From: Alligator mississippiensis | Taxonomy: Eukaryota > Chordata > Crocodylia > Alligatoridae | NCBI RefSeq assembly: GCF_030867095.1 | Contig: NC_081835.1 | Coordinates: 23,072,501 to 23,136,500 of the forward strand | Length of the DNA stretch: 64,000 bases | Direction of reading: 5' to 3' | In this document: positions 12,326 to 25,524 of the stretch, in pieces | How the letters are laid out: every line of letters starts with the position of its first letter | How positions within the stretch are numbered: position 1 is the stretch's first letter | Position numbers and translations under genes: made by a program | Notes under the pieces: model-generated | What the model saw: the letters and a program-made list of their open reading frames with translations, nothing else | Told to the model about the DNA's origin: nothing | The model's database searches: none

Positions 12326-12494
12326 CCCAAATCATCAAAGCTCTCCAAATCTTTTCTGAAGATTCGGAGAGTTTTGAATTGATTTGGACCTTTAAATTGG
12401 TCCCCTGATTCAATTCGGATTTGGAGATTTGGCCTGTGAATCAGGCCAAATCTCCTTCAAATTGAATCACCACCTGAAGCTTCACACAGCCCTA
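12326..12494 (-). mobile_element. Foldback hAT-like element, one terminal arm
   Basis: The low-complexity arm rich in GATTTGG/GATTCGG words, ending in CTTCACACAGCCCTA at 12494, matches the terminus of the complete copies at 26788-27622, 27931-28725 and 47881-48629. The following 8 bases (12495-12502, GAAGTCAG) would be the target duplication, but the partner copy is not visible upstream, so the element is truncated or rearranged. Confidence 0.75.
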
Positions 12495-12502
12495 GAAGTC
12501 AG

Positions 12503-13130
12503 GGATCAAAGCTCTCTCTTTTCTATCATGTTACAGTGAGGAGTCTGCTTTGGGGTTTTTTTCAGTTGGAGCTGGAGCCTGCCCCCCGGCTGGGGGGTGA
12601 GCTGCCAGCGTGCTGAGTGGCTTCTGGGCTGCTGGGGGCCCTGGTCCTTCCCTCCATGGTGGTGGTGCCCCCCTGGGGAAGCCTGGGTGGGTTGCTAGCA
12701 GGCCAGATGCTGCCCCAGCTCGGAGGCAGCACCCAGCCAGATTCAACTTTTTCCTGAGTCTGCCAGGGCTTCCAGCACCCCGTGTACTGTTCCCACTACA
12801 TTCCTGCTACTTAGGACCACCTGTGCATGGACTGGCTTGCCCCTGGGGGTAGCACAGGGAGGCGGAAGGAGGGTGGCTGGGTATGCAGGTGGCTGGAGAA
12901 GGTATCAGGGACTAGGGGGCTGGGGAGAAGGACCAGGGCCCCCTGCAAGTCAGGGGCCACTTGGCCCACCGGCAGCTTGCCTCCCAGCCACAGAAGAGTC
13001 AGGCAGACTCTGTGAAAACAAACCAAAAAAAAAAAAAGGAAGGGAGAAGCAGTGAGGGGCCTGAACCTTTTTTTTTAATTTTTTTGGAAGAGCCTGTCTG
13101 CCTCTTCTGCAGCTGGGGGTGAGCTGTCAG
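12503..13130. repeat. Unidentified GC-rich repeat-like block
   Basis: About 600 bp of GC-rich, homopolymer-laden sequence, including GCTGGGGGGTGAGCTG near 12590 and the similar CAGCTGGGGGTGAGCTG near 13110, with an A-run and a T-run around 13025-13085. Composition differs from the AT-rich flanks, suggesting inserted repeat DNA. No termini, target duplication or protein motif could be defined; several open frames here are by-products of the composition. Confidence 0.35.
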
Positions 13131-13976
13131 ATTAAAGGCTGCAATATTACAAGTAAAAGCATTGCAAACTAAACTACATGGGGATGTGGTTTTGTTTGCA
13201 ATGTTGCACACTCATTTGAAACTCCCCAAACCTCATGCACATGTATTGTGTGATGCTATTAAGCCACACAAAGGAATTTTTCATCATGTGTACATAGTAT
13301 CAGTACATGTATAAGCACTCTGTGTGTTTTTAAACAGTGGAGTCATTTAAATCTATGATAAAACTTATTTACAACTGATATGTCCTCACAGAGCCATTAC
13401 TGAAACAGCAGAACAAAAATTTAACTCTTCTTATGGGGCTTTTTCAAAAGCGGAAAGGGGAGGTGGGATCCCTACTGCCTATTGACTTTGAGTAGCTGCC
13501 TAACTTGATTTTTGTCAATGAAAATATCCTCCTCATTGACTGTTTTACATCTTGTAACTGTTTTATTTAACCTCAGTCATAAAACTAAAATACATGTAAG
13601 TGTATATGCCATAAATGCTGCACATAGGTTTTACTATTGCACACCATTTCTACTTTCCGCAACTAAAATGTTCTTTAAAAATGAGGCTAAAGCTATGCCC
13701 ATGTTTGACTTGTTAATAATATCTGGGCAGAATCTTTCAGCTCTGCTATTTTAAATGGGGGCACAGCACAGAGGAGCTTTTCAGGATTGGGCTTAATAGG
13801 CCTGATTTTCATAGGCAGCTTTACTTCAGTTTTGCAAGTACATGTCTGTGGGTGCAAATTTTATGACTGACACATCAAATTGCCTTCCAATCAGGCAGTT
13901 AGACAAGTAAATAGCATCATTTGTGGCCTGGAATTAATTGCAGGCTGCAGAATTGGAAAAGCCAATCAAAGCCCTG

Positions 13977-14085
13977 AGGCCTTATTTAGTGAAACACTTA
14001 AGCACATGATTAAATTTAAGCCTATGTTTAAGTCCCAAGAGACTTAAGCACATGCTTAAGTGCTCCTAATCAGGGCCTTAAAAAT
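13977..14085. repeat. Ancient palindromic interspersed repeat fragment
   Basis: The words ACTTAAGCACATGATTAA and ACTTAAGCACATGCTTAAG, within a context starting CCTGAGGCCTTATTT and ending AATCAGGGCCTTA, form a degenerate inverted repeat. This wording is common in old, widely dispersed amniote repeats. The exact family cannot be assigned by eye. Confidence 0.45.
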
Positions 14086-17000
14086 TAGATGTTGAGAGCC
14101 ATATTTTTCCAGTCTTACTTGCATTGAATAAGTGCCCTAACTGTGTGACTAGTTTGATTGAAATGATTGGAAGATGAAAGAACTTTTCTGGTCCTAAATG
14201 TCTACAGAACCCACCACCTAGTCTATTAGATTTTTTAAGTACAATGACCTAATAAACTTATGTTAGCCAGCAGACAGGAAGTAGCTTGTTGAGTTTTACC
14301 TGATTTTAACACATTCATCAACCAGACTATACACTTGATATTTTAAAAAATGCTGTTCCTTTTTTCCCTGTATATCAACATTGGTTAAAACAGGCATGTC
14401 ATTATTCAAAGCATCCCTGAAAAAAGGGACTCTTATGTTAAACATTTATGTCTCACTGCTGGATTTTAAAAGTTACTCATCTTTAATAAAATGCCCACAA
14501 GCTGTACAATTTACTTGTGCACAACAGGAGTCTGTTTTTTCCATTTCCATAAAATATACAAAAACAGGTGTCTAGACTCCCTGAGAAAATCCATTTGAAA
14601 TGTTTACTTGTTTTCAGATTTAGTTAGGAATGTTAAATGGTTTTAGAAAAAAATTACAGTAATACAAGTTGCCACAGTATTTCCTTCTTTTTTTAAACGC
14701 CCCCTCCCCCCCAAGTCTTAAACATTTCTAACACGTTTTAATTATTCATTTTTCTATGCTCAATTGTTTTAAAATGACATAGGATGACAGCATTGAAAGA
14801 AATGGGTTATTTCCACATGAGGTAAATATATTTTTGAGGTGGGGAAAAATCCTTTACATCAAATAGTAGAGAAATATGGTATATTGTAACATTTCTCAAG
14901 TAGTGGGTTGGGAAAGCTTCAATACAGAAAAAATATGTCTAAATATAAATTATGATCATTCATGGCTTCATTTAATTGTCAAATAATTTAAAAAAAAATG
15001 CAACCTATGAAGAGACTTCAGTGGAAGAATGTGGGGCTGTAATTTTCAAAGAACTTAAAATTGTGATGAAAAAGAAGTAGCATTTTTTTCAAAACATTTT
15101 TTCTTTTTTCTTTTCCTTTTTTAAAGGCTTCACATTATTGCATCTTGATTAGCCTAAGAATGGCTTGGCTAACAAAACAATAAAATCTTTTGTTTCATAA
15201 AAACTTGGAGATATCCATATATCTAAATGATATCACAATTTTACAAAGGGGCCCTTTTCCCGTGAAGTTCACAAATTAGATTTAGTTAGTGGTTATGCTG
15301 CCATTTTTGGCAAGCTTCAGTTCTATGAGGTTTTTGGCTGAGCCTCTATTTTAAAGCTGAAATAGTTTTGTCCCCACAGTTTGCATCGTTGCATATGACA
15401 GCACAATGACATAAAATACAACAAATTTGAATTCCCCTTAAATGACACTGAGGTCTTGCAAAGAGAAGACAAGATCTTGCAGTTTCCTAGCTGGAACAGG
15501 GTAATACAAGATGCTGTCCACCACCTGTCAGATGCTTAGAGCTCCGACTCCCATTGAGTTTGATGAAATCAGAAGAGACAAGTTTTAGAAGGCATTTAGC
15601 ACTCTTGCCTCTTTATTCAGTCAAACTGCCATTAAGCTGCAAAGACTCCCAAATGTTGTTCTTCATTTGAATCAGAGCAGTATTTAAGATCTTGTATAGT
15701 TCCACTTTTACTTCTTTACATACTTAAACATGCATGCTTAATGAAAATCAGAATGAGAGGATCCTAATAGCTCACATTAGGAGAGTGGAGGGATTAAATG
15801 GAACCTGTGTGTACTATATATTCCTAATGTTTCATCAGAGGTCATGCACAGTAGCAGGTTCATAATGCCATTTACGTGCTTTTTTATCCTAATCAAAAGA
15901 TTGTTCTATCATGCGGTAGTGCTATCAGTACAGTAGCCATAATAGTCTGGAAAATAACAAATTAGTAGTAAAAGCTTTATGATTTTCCCCACTTTTTGAA
16001 AACCAATGATCTAGATCTCAATATGAAAATTCTGACAACAGCTTGTAGAAGCAAACAAGCTAGATAGAGCAGTTTTAAAAATGTATTTTTTCTCCTTTTT
16101 CTTTGGTGAGATGCCATCAATGCAGACTGCATTTCTGTGCTGCAGAATTTAAAAAAGCATAGTGTAACTCATGTTCAAAATAGTAATTGAAATGTAGAGT
16201 GTTTATTACATTCCCATATGTTTGTAATTGAGGTACAACTCAAGTGGATGGGAAGCAAAAAGTTATAATTTGCTGCTTAGCATCATAGCTGTTACACATT
16301 CATTTAAATAGCTTTATTTATCTTCTTCCCCATAAAGAACCTTCCATACTGTAAATTTATTGAATGGTTAATGGCCTAAAAGTATGGGGTTCATTACAGA
16401 ATGAAGTATTTATTGCAGTGTTAATTAAATAAAAGCATTGTAATCTTTCCAAATTGAACAATTATGCTCATTTGAACATTTTAAACACAAAATCTTTTAT
16501 ATACTAATTGAGTTGCATAATGAAAAGCACGTGTAATGGAAATTTTAATCAAAACAAATACTGAAATAATTTGAACACTTTTTACAATATAAAATGTCTA
16601 CCTCAGTTTTTATTAGAGATATTATAACAGCCAGATTAGTTTCAGAACTCATGACCTTTGAGTGCGGTATATTATTTCTGAGCTGATAGGCCACCCTCAC
16701 ATACCAGTTGGCTAACCCCTTAAACATCAAAGTTACTGCTTGGCTACCAGCCTCAGACCATGACAGACTGGCTGCAAGCCCAAAACTTGACAGCCTGGCT
16801 CTAGGCCTACAGCCCTAGCTGACAGGCTTTTCTGCAAGGGTCTGATGAATGATTTCTGGCAACTTGTGCTGCATTTTGACTGACTGTGAGAATAGTATTC
16901 AATCAGAAAAATGTGCATGAAACCTCCACAGGTCTTTAATGGATGGCACTTTGCCTAATGCTTAGATCAACTGCATGTTCACACCCAATTTTGTTTTAAT

Positions 17001-17169
17001 ATTTAAAAATTTCACCAAACAGCTCTATGGTATTTATAATTGCTGATGAGCAGAATTCCATTTTAAATAGCCAAACTACCCTGCCTGTAAAGTTTTTCTT
17101 TTTTGTTTTACCATTTTTTGAACTACTGTAGGTTTATCACCCCTTTTGGGAAATCAGCAGCAAAAAAAA

Positions 17170-17205
17170 CCCCCAAAACAAAAACAAAAAACCCCCAAAA
17201 CCCCC
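17170..17205 (-). repeat. C5/A-rich tract (three G5 runs on the minus strand)
   Basis: Three runs of five C (17170-17174, 17192-17196, 17201-17205) are separated by A-rich spacers. On the minus strand this reads as G5 runs split by T runs. With three long runs it is short of a canonical intramolecular G-quadruplex. Confidence 0.6.
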
Positions 17206-18939
17206 ACATTCATGTGTGATTCTGAGGGGAAACATTTTATAAAATAAATTTGAATCACAAAGTGCTTCAGCTAAATTCTTCCTCTTTTAATGGACTTGGT
17301 TTTATCAATTTTTTTTCCCTGAACTTCATTTCTTAAATTCTGTTCCCCTTTAAGAGTTTGTGCCATTGAGAAAAGGATTGCAATCATTTAGATCTTTTTC
17401 CTTGCCTGAAGGATGTCACTGCACTGTAAAGGGGGCCGGTCCATTATTCTACATCAAAATTTTGCTGGGATTACTGAGAGGTTTATGGATAAATCTCTAG
17501 AAGAAAGCCTTATGTAATTAAAAGGTATCAACAGTAAGTTGTCAGTACATTGATGAATATGCTTTGGAAGCAAATTCTTGCTTGCTTATCCTTAAAATGA
17601 ACAATTATTTATAGGAATATCCAATAGTAATCCCCACGATGACTAAACATATAAGGCTCTATTAATAAAATAGGCTTAAGTGAGTACAAGTGAAAAAATG
17701 TAATGTTATTAGGCAAAGTAAGCAGACACGTTTTTACTTCTGACTGCAATGAAAACTTGGCTCATGAATCAGATGCATAGAGAGGGATTTGAATGGATCT
17801 GAGAGAATTAAGAGAATGGAGGCACAAAAGATTGAGACAAAAGAAGTGCAGGCATATGGTGAAAGCACCCATGATGACTTCATTGTATTGTGTACATAAA
17901 TATACATGCCAGTTGCTAGATGGTAGAGGATATTATTCTTTTACTGATATAATTGTAACATGAAAGTCTGAAAGCATTAACAGGTTTTGGGGTTTTTTTG
18001 GATTTTTTTTTTTTTACATTATACACTATTCATTTTCAGCCATTTGATTCACAGGTTGTATGTTAACATGAATAGACATTCATATGGTACTAGTAAAGAT
18101 AAATGCTTTGCCAACATGTTATGACACCAATATGACTAGATAGCTGTTAATATGATATGACGGACCCCCGAGATGAATCAGCTATAACTTTCTTGTATAT
18201 TTCAAAAGCCAGTTTCATCCCTTCTCACAGAAAGCCTGAATGGATTAAGAGAGGAACTTCCAACAGAGAAAACTTGTTCTTATTTTTCTTATATTAGCGA
18301 GGAGTAGACATCCTGCTGTTTAGAGCAGAGAGTCAGGGTAAGTGGGTTGGAGCCTCACTGGAGTCTCTCCTTAACTCATTTCTGAATTTCTACTTTGCGA
18401 TCCTTTAATCCAAACACAAAGGTAATGAAAGTGGGCAAGCTTTGCTAAATAATGAATACACAAACTGAGGAGAGAATCTGTGTTTTTATGCAAAATGATG
18501 ATGGAATCAAGAACTAATAAAGATATCACGTGATCCTCACTTCCTAGATACAGACTACTATAACGTCCAACTTTTAACGCCAAAGCTGTGCAAGAAAATT
18601 CTATTTTCTATCGGCGTGGTTGGTAAAAGAACATTTTCATCCCTAAAATATCTGTGTTTCCTACAAGAGCCAGGTGAGACAGACTTAGCTCCATGTACAG
18701 GGAAGTAAAGTATATACGTTTCATTTAAGAAACCAAAGAGAGGGAGATGGCCTGGCTAGGGAGCTAATCACAATCTGTTATTATATTAACCATCTGTAAG
18801 AAGCCCTCAAGCAGCGATTTATGTTTGAAAAAGAGACATCCAGTTGTTATGGGAGGTGCTTGAATACTACTCACTGAAAGATCTCGACCTGGAAGGAGAA
18901 AGTGGATATAGACGAAGGTCTCAAAGTAAAGCAGATTAC

Positions 18940-19362
18940 TAGTGCTGTGCGAAACGGGCCGTATTCGATTCAGATTTGGATTTGGCCCACATCAGGGACA
19001 GTGATTCGATTCATTGATTCAGACGACTGTCCCCAAATCAATTCCACTGACTCTGAATCTGAAGATTCGATGCTGATTTGGAGAATCAGTGAGTCAGCCA
19101 TAGACACAGCTTTAAATGTTTTTTCTACATACCACGAGATACCAGGCTCAGCTCATAAATGCTGTGATGCTGGGGCAGATGGAGCATCCCACAGGAGTGC
19201 GGGGCCCCTCCTGCATGCTTGGTGGTATACCCAGAAGTGGACTGGAAGTACTTCCAGTCCACTTCTGGGTCCACTGGGGAGTGCGCAGGAGGGCCCCCCC
19301 TTGCAGTCCCCCCAGCTTGGCTTGGCGATTGGCCATGGGGGACCCTGGGTGCCCCCCCAATT
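18940..19362. mobile_element. Foldback hAT-like element, truncated copy
   Basis: Starts at 18940 with TAGTGCTGTGCGAAACGGGC, the terminus shared with the other copies of this family, followed by the GATTCGATTC-rich arm, the inner block GCTTTAAATGTTTTTTCTAC and half of the GC-rich core. The right half is missing. The core contains a perfect 42-bp palindrome at 19229-19270. It has no transposase; such elements depend on an autonomous relative. Confidence 0.85.
19229..19270. repeat. Perfect 42-bp palindrome
   Basis: From ACCCAGAAGTGGACTGGAAG the sequence reads into its own exact reverse complement with no spacer. Imperfect versions occur at the same place in the other copies of this element (about 28,208-28,243, 28,391-28,424 and 27,269-27,310). 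Confidence 0.95.
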
Positions 19363-19774
19363 CAAAGGATTGAATCAGTATTGGATATATAAACAATTAT
19401 GGGAAATTATGGCCAAAAGAAAATACAGTTATTAGGAGACCCCGTAGAGTATAATATAAAGTAGTTTCATTTAGTTGTTACAGAAAGATAGGGTCCTTCA
19501 TTAAGTGCCCATTTCTTATTTACTAAGATAAAGCAGGCTTGTAGCACTGTCCACTATGTGAGAGAGCTAGTGGAGAAGTGAAAAAAAAAGTAATCAGTTT
19601 CTGGTTCAGACATAGATTTAATACAAGGTGTACCATGTATCTGATGCTTTATAAGAATCATAAAAGGCAATTAAAAGAACTGCTGAAACAAGAAAAAACC
19701 TCATTTACTCTATTTGTCAACAGACTTCACCAGTTGTGTTTTGTTCCTAAACCTGATGGACACCTGGTGATTTC

Positions 19775-19870
19775 AGGGAGCTATAATGGGAATGAGGAAT
19801 GGTAGCATACTCTTATCTCACAGGTGAGTTGTGAGGTTAAATACAGAAAGATTGTGAGGTGTTCACATAC
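19775..19870 (+). mobile_element. MIR-like SINE 3' fragment
   Basis: The segment around TCTCACAGGTGAGTTGTGAGG followed by TTAAATA and GTGAGGTGTTCACATAC resembles the 3' end of MIR-type SINEs (a CTCACAGGGTTGTTGTGAGG-like block). Only a short degenerate piece remains, so this is tentative. The surrounding 19,377-20,570 has no gene. Confidence 0.5.
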
Positions 19871-20569
19871 AACTGTGACAAGGTTAAGCTGTATGACAAA
19901 AATGGACAGGCAGGACTGGGTTCCTGATGCTAAATTGTTGCCCACTATTTGGTTCAAAATGGGCCCAGTCCTCCAGTATTAACACAGGCAAAACTGTTCA
20001 GATCAATGTGAGGTTTGCCGGGGAAAACATGCTACATGATTTCTTTCTCTTTTATCATTTGTTTGATCAGGAAACTATTCTCAGTATGCAGCATGCACAC
20101 AGGATAGCATTTGGACCACCTACAGTAGAGCTCATCTGCTTCTTAACGGAAAGTCTTTAAAAACTGTAATGTAAATATGGTACTTCAGGCCAATTATGCC
20201 GTCAGTTTTGAATGAAGTTCTGCTTAAAAAAATAAATGGCCTGGCTGGCCTCATTAGATTTCAGAACCACCTATGTTCTGTGATAGGGTTGTCTTCATGA
20301 TGCTCTGAATTTAGAGAGACCCTGAAACTCCTTACGAAGGCAAATTTCACTCTGTGCTTTGCCTTAATAAGGATTGCACAGTAAAGCCCATAAAGTTAGT
20401 TTAAGTAAAATAACTGAAGTGAGATGGCAGATTTACAAGAACAAATTTTTCTCTCTCTCTGCTTCCACTCCAGATTTACTTTAGTAGACAGGAGAACAGA
20501 ACTGGACCCAGAGTGAATGATAGCTTATATTATTTGCTCATTCTACAGTTGTGCCAAGAGGCCTGACTG

Positions 20570-20800
20570 TGATCAGGGGTTCTTTGGGCTAGGCACTGTA
20601 TAGAAATACAAAGAGACCATCCTGTCCCTTAAGAACTGAATAGACACAATTGTAAAAAATGTGCACAGTAGGAAGAAACAAAGGCAGTGAGAGGTGAAGT
20701 GTTTGGCCTGTTAGGTTATACACCAAGTCACTGGCACAGCCTGAAAGAGAACCCAGGTGTCCTGATTCCCATATCCATGCCTTGTCAACTGGACCACACC
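20570..20800 (+). mobile_element. L2/CR1-L3-like LINE 3' fragment
   Basis: Motifs characteristic of old amniote LINE tails are readable in order: GGGCTAGGCACTGTATAGAA, AAGTCACTGGCACAGCCTGA, GAACCCAGGTGTCCTGATTC and CAACTGGACCACACC. They are diverged and carry no open frame. The same family is probably present at 53,445-53,650. Confidence 0.6.
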
Positions 20801-21936
20801 ACCACAACTGCCTTGGTTGTGTTCTTCCTTGAATGAATATTGTATACAGCACTCTTATAGTACTCCTGGTAATTCTAAGCACTCTAAAGTCCCAGCCATT
20901 TATGGGATATGGAATTTCAGTGGTGTTTATATTTCCATGTGAAAACCACTGATATGACAACTTAGTCATTTATGTAACTTTAGGGGATAGATGAAGATGG
21001 GGATTCTGGCCTCCTTCCATCCTCAAACATGTCTTAGGTTTGTAATGTTACACTATGTTTGCCTAGATATATTTTTGCTGCATTGATGAACTTGTGATTA
21101 ATGAGGTTTTATCATAAAATTCAGTACACAACTATAAATCACATGCAATTATGTGTGAAGAAATAAAGCAAAAAATATTTGCATTGGAGCGCCCAACTTT
21201 GATTTGGCCACATTTGCTGGTAACAGGCAACTGAATCTGGTAGTTTTTCTTACAAAAACAAAGTAATTGAATAATAGTAAAGATACTTTTGTATGTAGAC
21301 TGTGTGACATAATGTAGCTCATAAAGGAGAACAACAAAGTACAGCAGGGTTCAGTTTACTCTCAGTATAACTCAAAGCTGCTCTTATAAATGGGAATACA
21401 CTGGGGAACCCTTTGATCTTTAATTCATATTTTTGTCAGGAGACAGTGAAATGCAAAAGGTTCCCATCATGGAGAAAGAAGGAAAATAGCCTGGCTTTAA
21501 AATGTTGATGCCTTTTTCACATCTGTCCTTTCCCATTGCTTTCAGTGTAATTGCACAGGTGTAAACAGAGGCAGAATTTAATCCCAATATGTAAACAGAT
21601 GCAGGCTATAATTTTCTATATAATAAGGAGGAGGAATGCTTTAAGTTTACCAAGACTTTAAACTGTTTGCAAACAGTCTGTCTGTAACACATCAGTCTAA
21701 CTTAATTTAAACATATCCAGAGGTTCTCTTAAACTGGTTATCCTTGAACAAGAAACATAGTTTGTAATGTGTTGAATAATCAGGTCCTAGAAGTGTCAGT
21801 CGTATTTAACAGAGTAAAAAGAACAAAAAGCATTTAAAAATAAGCCTACCTTCAACATCTTCCAAAAATTTCATAAACAAAGAATGAGTGCAATTAGTCC
21901 ACCTTTACAATATGGAGTAATAATTGGTTCCTCACT
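20801..21936. other. Intergenic DNA, nothing recognised
   Basis: AT-rich sequence with no gene or clear repeat. A GTGTAATTGCACAGGTGTAAA-like motif near 21,545 hints at a relic of the old palindromic repeats seen elsewhere. Confidence 0.5.
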
Positions 21937-22196
21937 GGATGTGTCTACATGAGACACTAACTGTGCAGTAGCCTGATTCTACTGTGCAGTAGTGCACACA
22001 GCAAAAACCGTGCTAATACGCTACGGTGTAATAGTGTGTATTAGGCTACTGCACAGTTAGCATCACTAAAAAACTGTGCACCAGTGCTACTGTGCAATAG
22101 CACCACTTATTGCACATTGATTTAGTACTTAGGTATACAAGTACCAAACTTAATGCACAGTAACTATGGTGCATTAATGAATGTGCAGACACACCC
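21937..22196 (-). mobile_element. Harbinger-like MITE (CAGTAG family) copy 1
   Basis: A 260-bp element with inverted ends GGATGTGTCTACATG and (reverse strand) GGGTGTGTCTGCACAT, flanked by a 3-bp duplication ACT (21934-21936 and 22197-22199). The interior is built of repeated CTGTGCAGTAG/CTACTGCACAG words that make it strongly palindromic. No coding capacity. Three-base target duplications and GGG-type ends point to PIF/Harbinger, like the crocodilian Chompy MITEs, though I cannot confirm the subfamily. Orientation is opposite to the copies at 41 kb and 59 kb. Confidence 0.82.
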
Positions 22197-25120
22197 ACTC
22201 AAGTCAATAAGATTTTCATTGATTAAAATACTCTGTAGCATATTTATGGCTTCTTCAGCACGACTGTGGTAGAACAATCAAGCTCTAAATGAAAGAACTC
22301 AAATGATGGAAAAAAAATTGTCTTTGGGCTGTTACGCTCATGCTGACGTCTGTCTGACCTGTTCGACTAAATGCTGTTTATTAAAATGCATATGCTATTA
22401 TTAAAAGGGATATTGCTAAGACTGGCACAGGCTAAACTTCAATCTGCTTCCCTTTGGTCCACTTTGCTGGCAAAATTGTATATCATTATTTTATATTTCT
22501 AAGGCCAGATCCCTCCATTGTTAGACACTGATAACTCTCATTTAATTCAATGCCGGTAAGAAAATCAATTCCAGCAGCTGAGAATTCACGAGAATACCCT
22601 ACATTAATAAACCAATATGCATGCTCAATGGAAGAAAAATAAATTCGGGAAGGAAAGATATTTCAGCTGCAAACTTATGAGGACTTATTACAAACAACAG
22701 TGAGTCAAATGAAAAAAATCAAATTATGAAACATATATTGGCAGTTTCCTTTTAACAATTTTAAAATAAATTTATACAGATAGCAAGATTAATATAGAGC
22801 AATAATACTAAGCCGTCTTGAAGTCTAGAAAATGAAATACAATAATACCCCAATGTTATATTAAGATATAATACTCCATACCCTAATTTGTGTGCAGAGT
22901 AACATGTTTTTCTTGGATAAAAAAATGTTGTATCAGTTCTTAACCATGTTAAAATTTCTTCTGGCATCCAACCTTTAGAAGCAAACATTTATCTAATCAA
23001 ACCATTAACACCTTACAAACCCGATTTAAAATATTTTTTCTCTAGTCCTTTCTAGTAAATACACTTACAGAAAGATTTTGGGCATTATAGAGTACTTTTT
23101 CTGGAGACTTCCTATAACTCCTGTTACTGTTCCTAGCTACATAGTTATTTAATTTAGAAGTTGTTTTTTCCATAACAGTACACTTCTGTGGAACACTAGA
23201 ATGCCTAAAACTACAGTAATTTCCTACAGAGGAAAAGAAACAGAAGTTGTCAGTATGCTTCAGATTGAATTTGTGTCAGTGTAATCATCTGTAATGATTT
23301 AGAAACTGGGAATATTTTAATGTTAATTATATCACCATTTTAAAAGAACAATGGTGTCTACAGTAAACATTTGGTGTATAGATTTAAAGAACTGTAACTT
23401 TAATTTTAATCTAAAAAGAATTTAGTGACCCTTGGCAGCTTGATTTACAAAGTATCTTAACTGCAGAGACTAATGTTGAATTTGGTAGTATTTTACAGAA
23501 GGTAATAATATAGCTGGCCTGTCTGACTACTGAGTTATATTACAGTTTTCTTCAGCATAAAATTCAAGTTGAGTGTTTCTTTTATAGGAGATTGCACATA
23601 GTAGTATGTTTAATACAAAATCCACCCCACCCTTGTTTAATTCAAATCCAGGTAAGCAGATATTCATCAGACTGCAACTCATTCCTACCCAGCTGTAAGG
23701 TAGCAGCCTATCAAGTGATGACATTTTCTAGATTGATTATGTACTGGAAAGGTGCTTGAAATAGGAATCACATTTTTAAAAAGTCAGTAGATAGGTATCG
23801 ATAACTCAGGGTTTAAAAAAAAAAAAGTAAACCCACTCAGCATGTTTCTCCTTTTACATTAACGTAAATCAACGTACCTACCAGTCATCTGACTTCATAT
23901 GGTTATGGAATAGAACATCCATCTCTGTGGAAAGCCCCACGAGAGGAAATCTCTGCAAGGGGCACTGATTTTGGGGGACTGGGAAAGTAATGGGAGACTG
24001 TGGAAGTAGCTTCCTGCTCCCAAAGGAAACATGGGAGGATAGGCCAGTCAGCTCTGGCATGCAGCAGTCTTCCTGGCACTACAATTCTGGGAATTACTGC
24101 TGCCGGGGGCAGCTTCCAGGGCCTTGTTAGGAGAAGGTTCAACACACCAAAATTATAGCCCATGCTGTACTACCTTTCCACCTGAAGTCTGTGGGGCCAA
24201 AAAAGGGATCATATACTCTCTACATTGATTGTTCCCCAACTGTGGATCCCACACTTATGAAACCCTTTCTATGGGGCTTCAGGGGCATCCACTTTCCATC
24301 TCTCCTCCAACCCTCTTCTATACAGCAGTAGAGAATTGTGAGGTGTGTGGGAGTTGTGTATGGGGAAGAAGGGAAAAAAGGGAGGAAATTATTCCATCCT
24401 CTATTACTATGGCTAACTGGAGTTCTTCACTGGTTGCATGTCCCATATTCATTGAGATTTGATACGTCAAAAGTCCACTTGTCTTTAAACCATCTGTTCA
24501 GATGTACATCCAAGGCATCCAAGTTGTGTTTAGACTTGTGGTTAAGTACAATACAGTATGTGTTTTGAATTCCAAAACGCCTCTATTTTTGTTTCAAGGA
24601 AACGCTATCTTACAGATAATTATGTTATAGCATTACTGTTGAAGCATTGCTTTTCAAACATGGTACCTTCCCTTTTACAAAATCTGTCTCTGTTTTATCT
24701 AAACCAGTAGTAGTCATAACTATCTCCCCTTTCTTCATATAAATTTGCTATCATTCCTTCTCATACTTGAACGTTCTCCCACCTGTCCTCAATTTAATCC
24801 ACAAATGTAAGCACATAAATCTTCATGACATTTTGGCAGAAAGCACCTATTTTCAGATGACTCCTTTAGGAAACTCTGAATCCAGGTGCTTGGTTTTTGC
24901 ATAAAGTGTTGCAAAAGGAGAATTTTAATGTGACCATGCAACTAAATAAAAACCCAGTTAAATTTCAACTGTTTTAAAAAGGTGGGCTATTGTATGTACA
25001 TACTTAATATGTCTTTTCCACACCTTGAGTTAAATTTAGACAGCTAAATTAGAATTACAGCACCATCTGTAAGAGGAAGAAGCGTAGTAGTTTCCTGGTA
25101 AAAGCATCTGATGTTGTAAA
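22197..25120. other. AT-rich intergenic DNA
   Basis: No gene, RNA or mobile element recognised; open frames are short and unremarkable. Confidence 0.5.
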
Positions 25121-25142
25121 TGTGTGTGTGTGTGTGTGTGTG
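25121..25142. repeat. (TG)11 microsatellite
   Basis: Uninterrupted TG dinucleotides from 25121 to 25142. Confidence 0.95.
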
Positions 25143-25524
25143 TATTTATATCTATAAAACAAACACACGTTGAATATTAAAGCCCTCAGTGAAGTTTGAT
25201 AAAAGGCATGAAAATTGGATGCTGACCTCAAAACATGTTCTGAAGTTGGGGGGAAAAATGGGAAGGAGGGGAGAAGAAACAATTGGCTATTTTTCTTTAG
25301 CCAGATGGTTTCCAAACAAAGATCAGAATCTATTTGAAAGTTTGATCAGAAGGTCTTAACAAAATATTTTTGGCACAAGGGCTGCATGATTTGGAACGTG
25401 AAAATGTCTTTCGTTGCAAGTTACTATGGGGCCCATAGGGAACCTCTAGCTTTACTTAATGAACACACACTGAATGAAAAAATAGTTGCTCACACTTTGT
25501 CCAATATGATTTACAAACTACAAA

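Larger units (their letters stand above)
13131..18939. other. AT-rich intergenic DNA
   Basis: The longest unique-looking stretch of the first half. Open frames are short (all under about 85 codons) and unrecognised. It includes an ancient repeat at 13977-14085 and a C/A tract at 17170-17205, otherwise no feature I can support. Confidence 0.55.

Noticed and set aside
17170..17205. Possible telomere-like or G-quadruplex sequence
   Set aside because: Only three G runs on the minus strand and irregular spacing; best treated as a simple C/A-rich tract.
24075..24100. ACTACAATTCTGGGAATTAC, resembling the ZNF143/THAP11 promoter motif
   Set aside because: The central bases do not match the known motif (it reads TTCTGGGAA rather than TTCCCAGAA), and there is no promoter or gene nearby.
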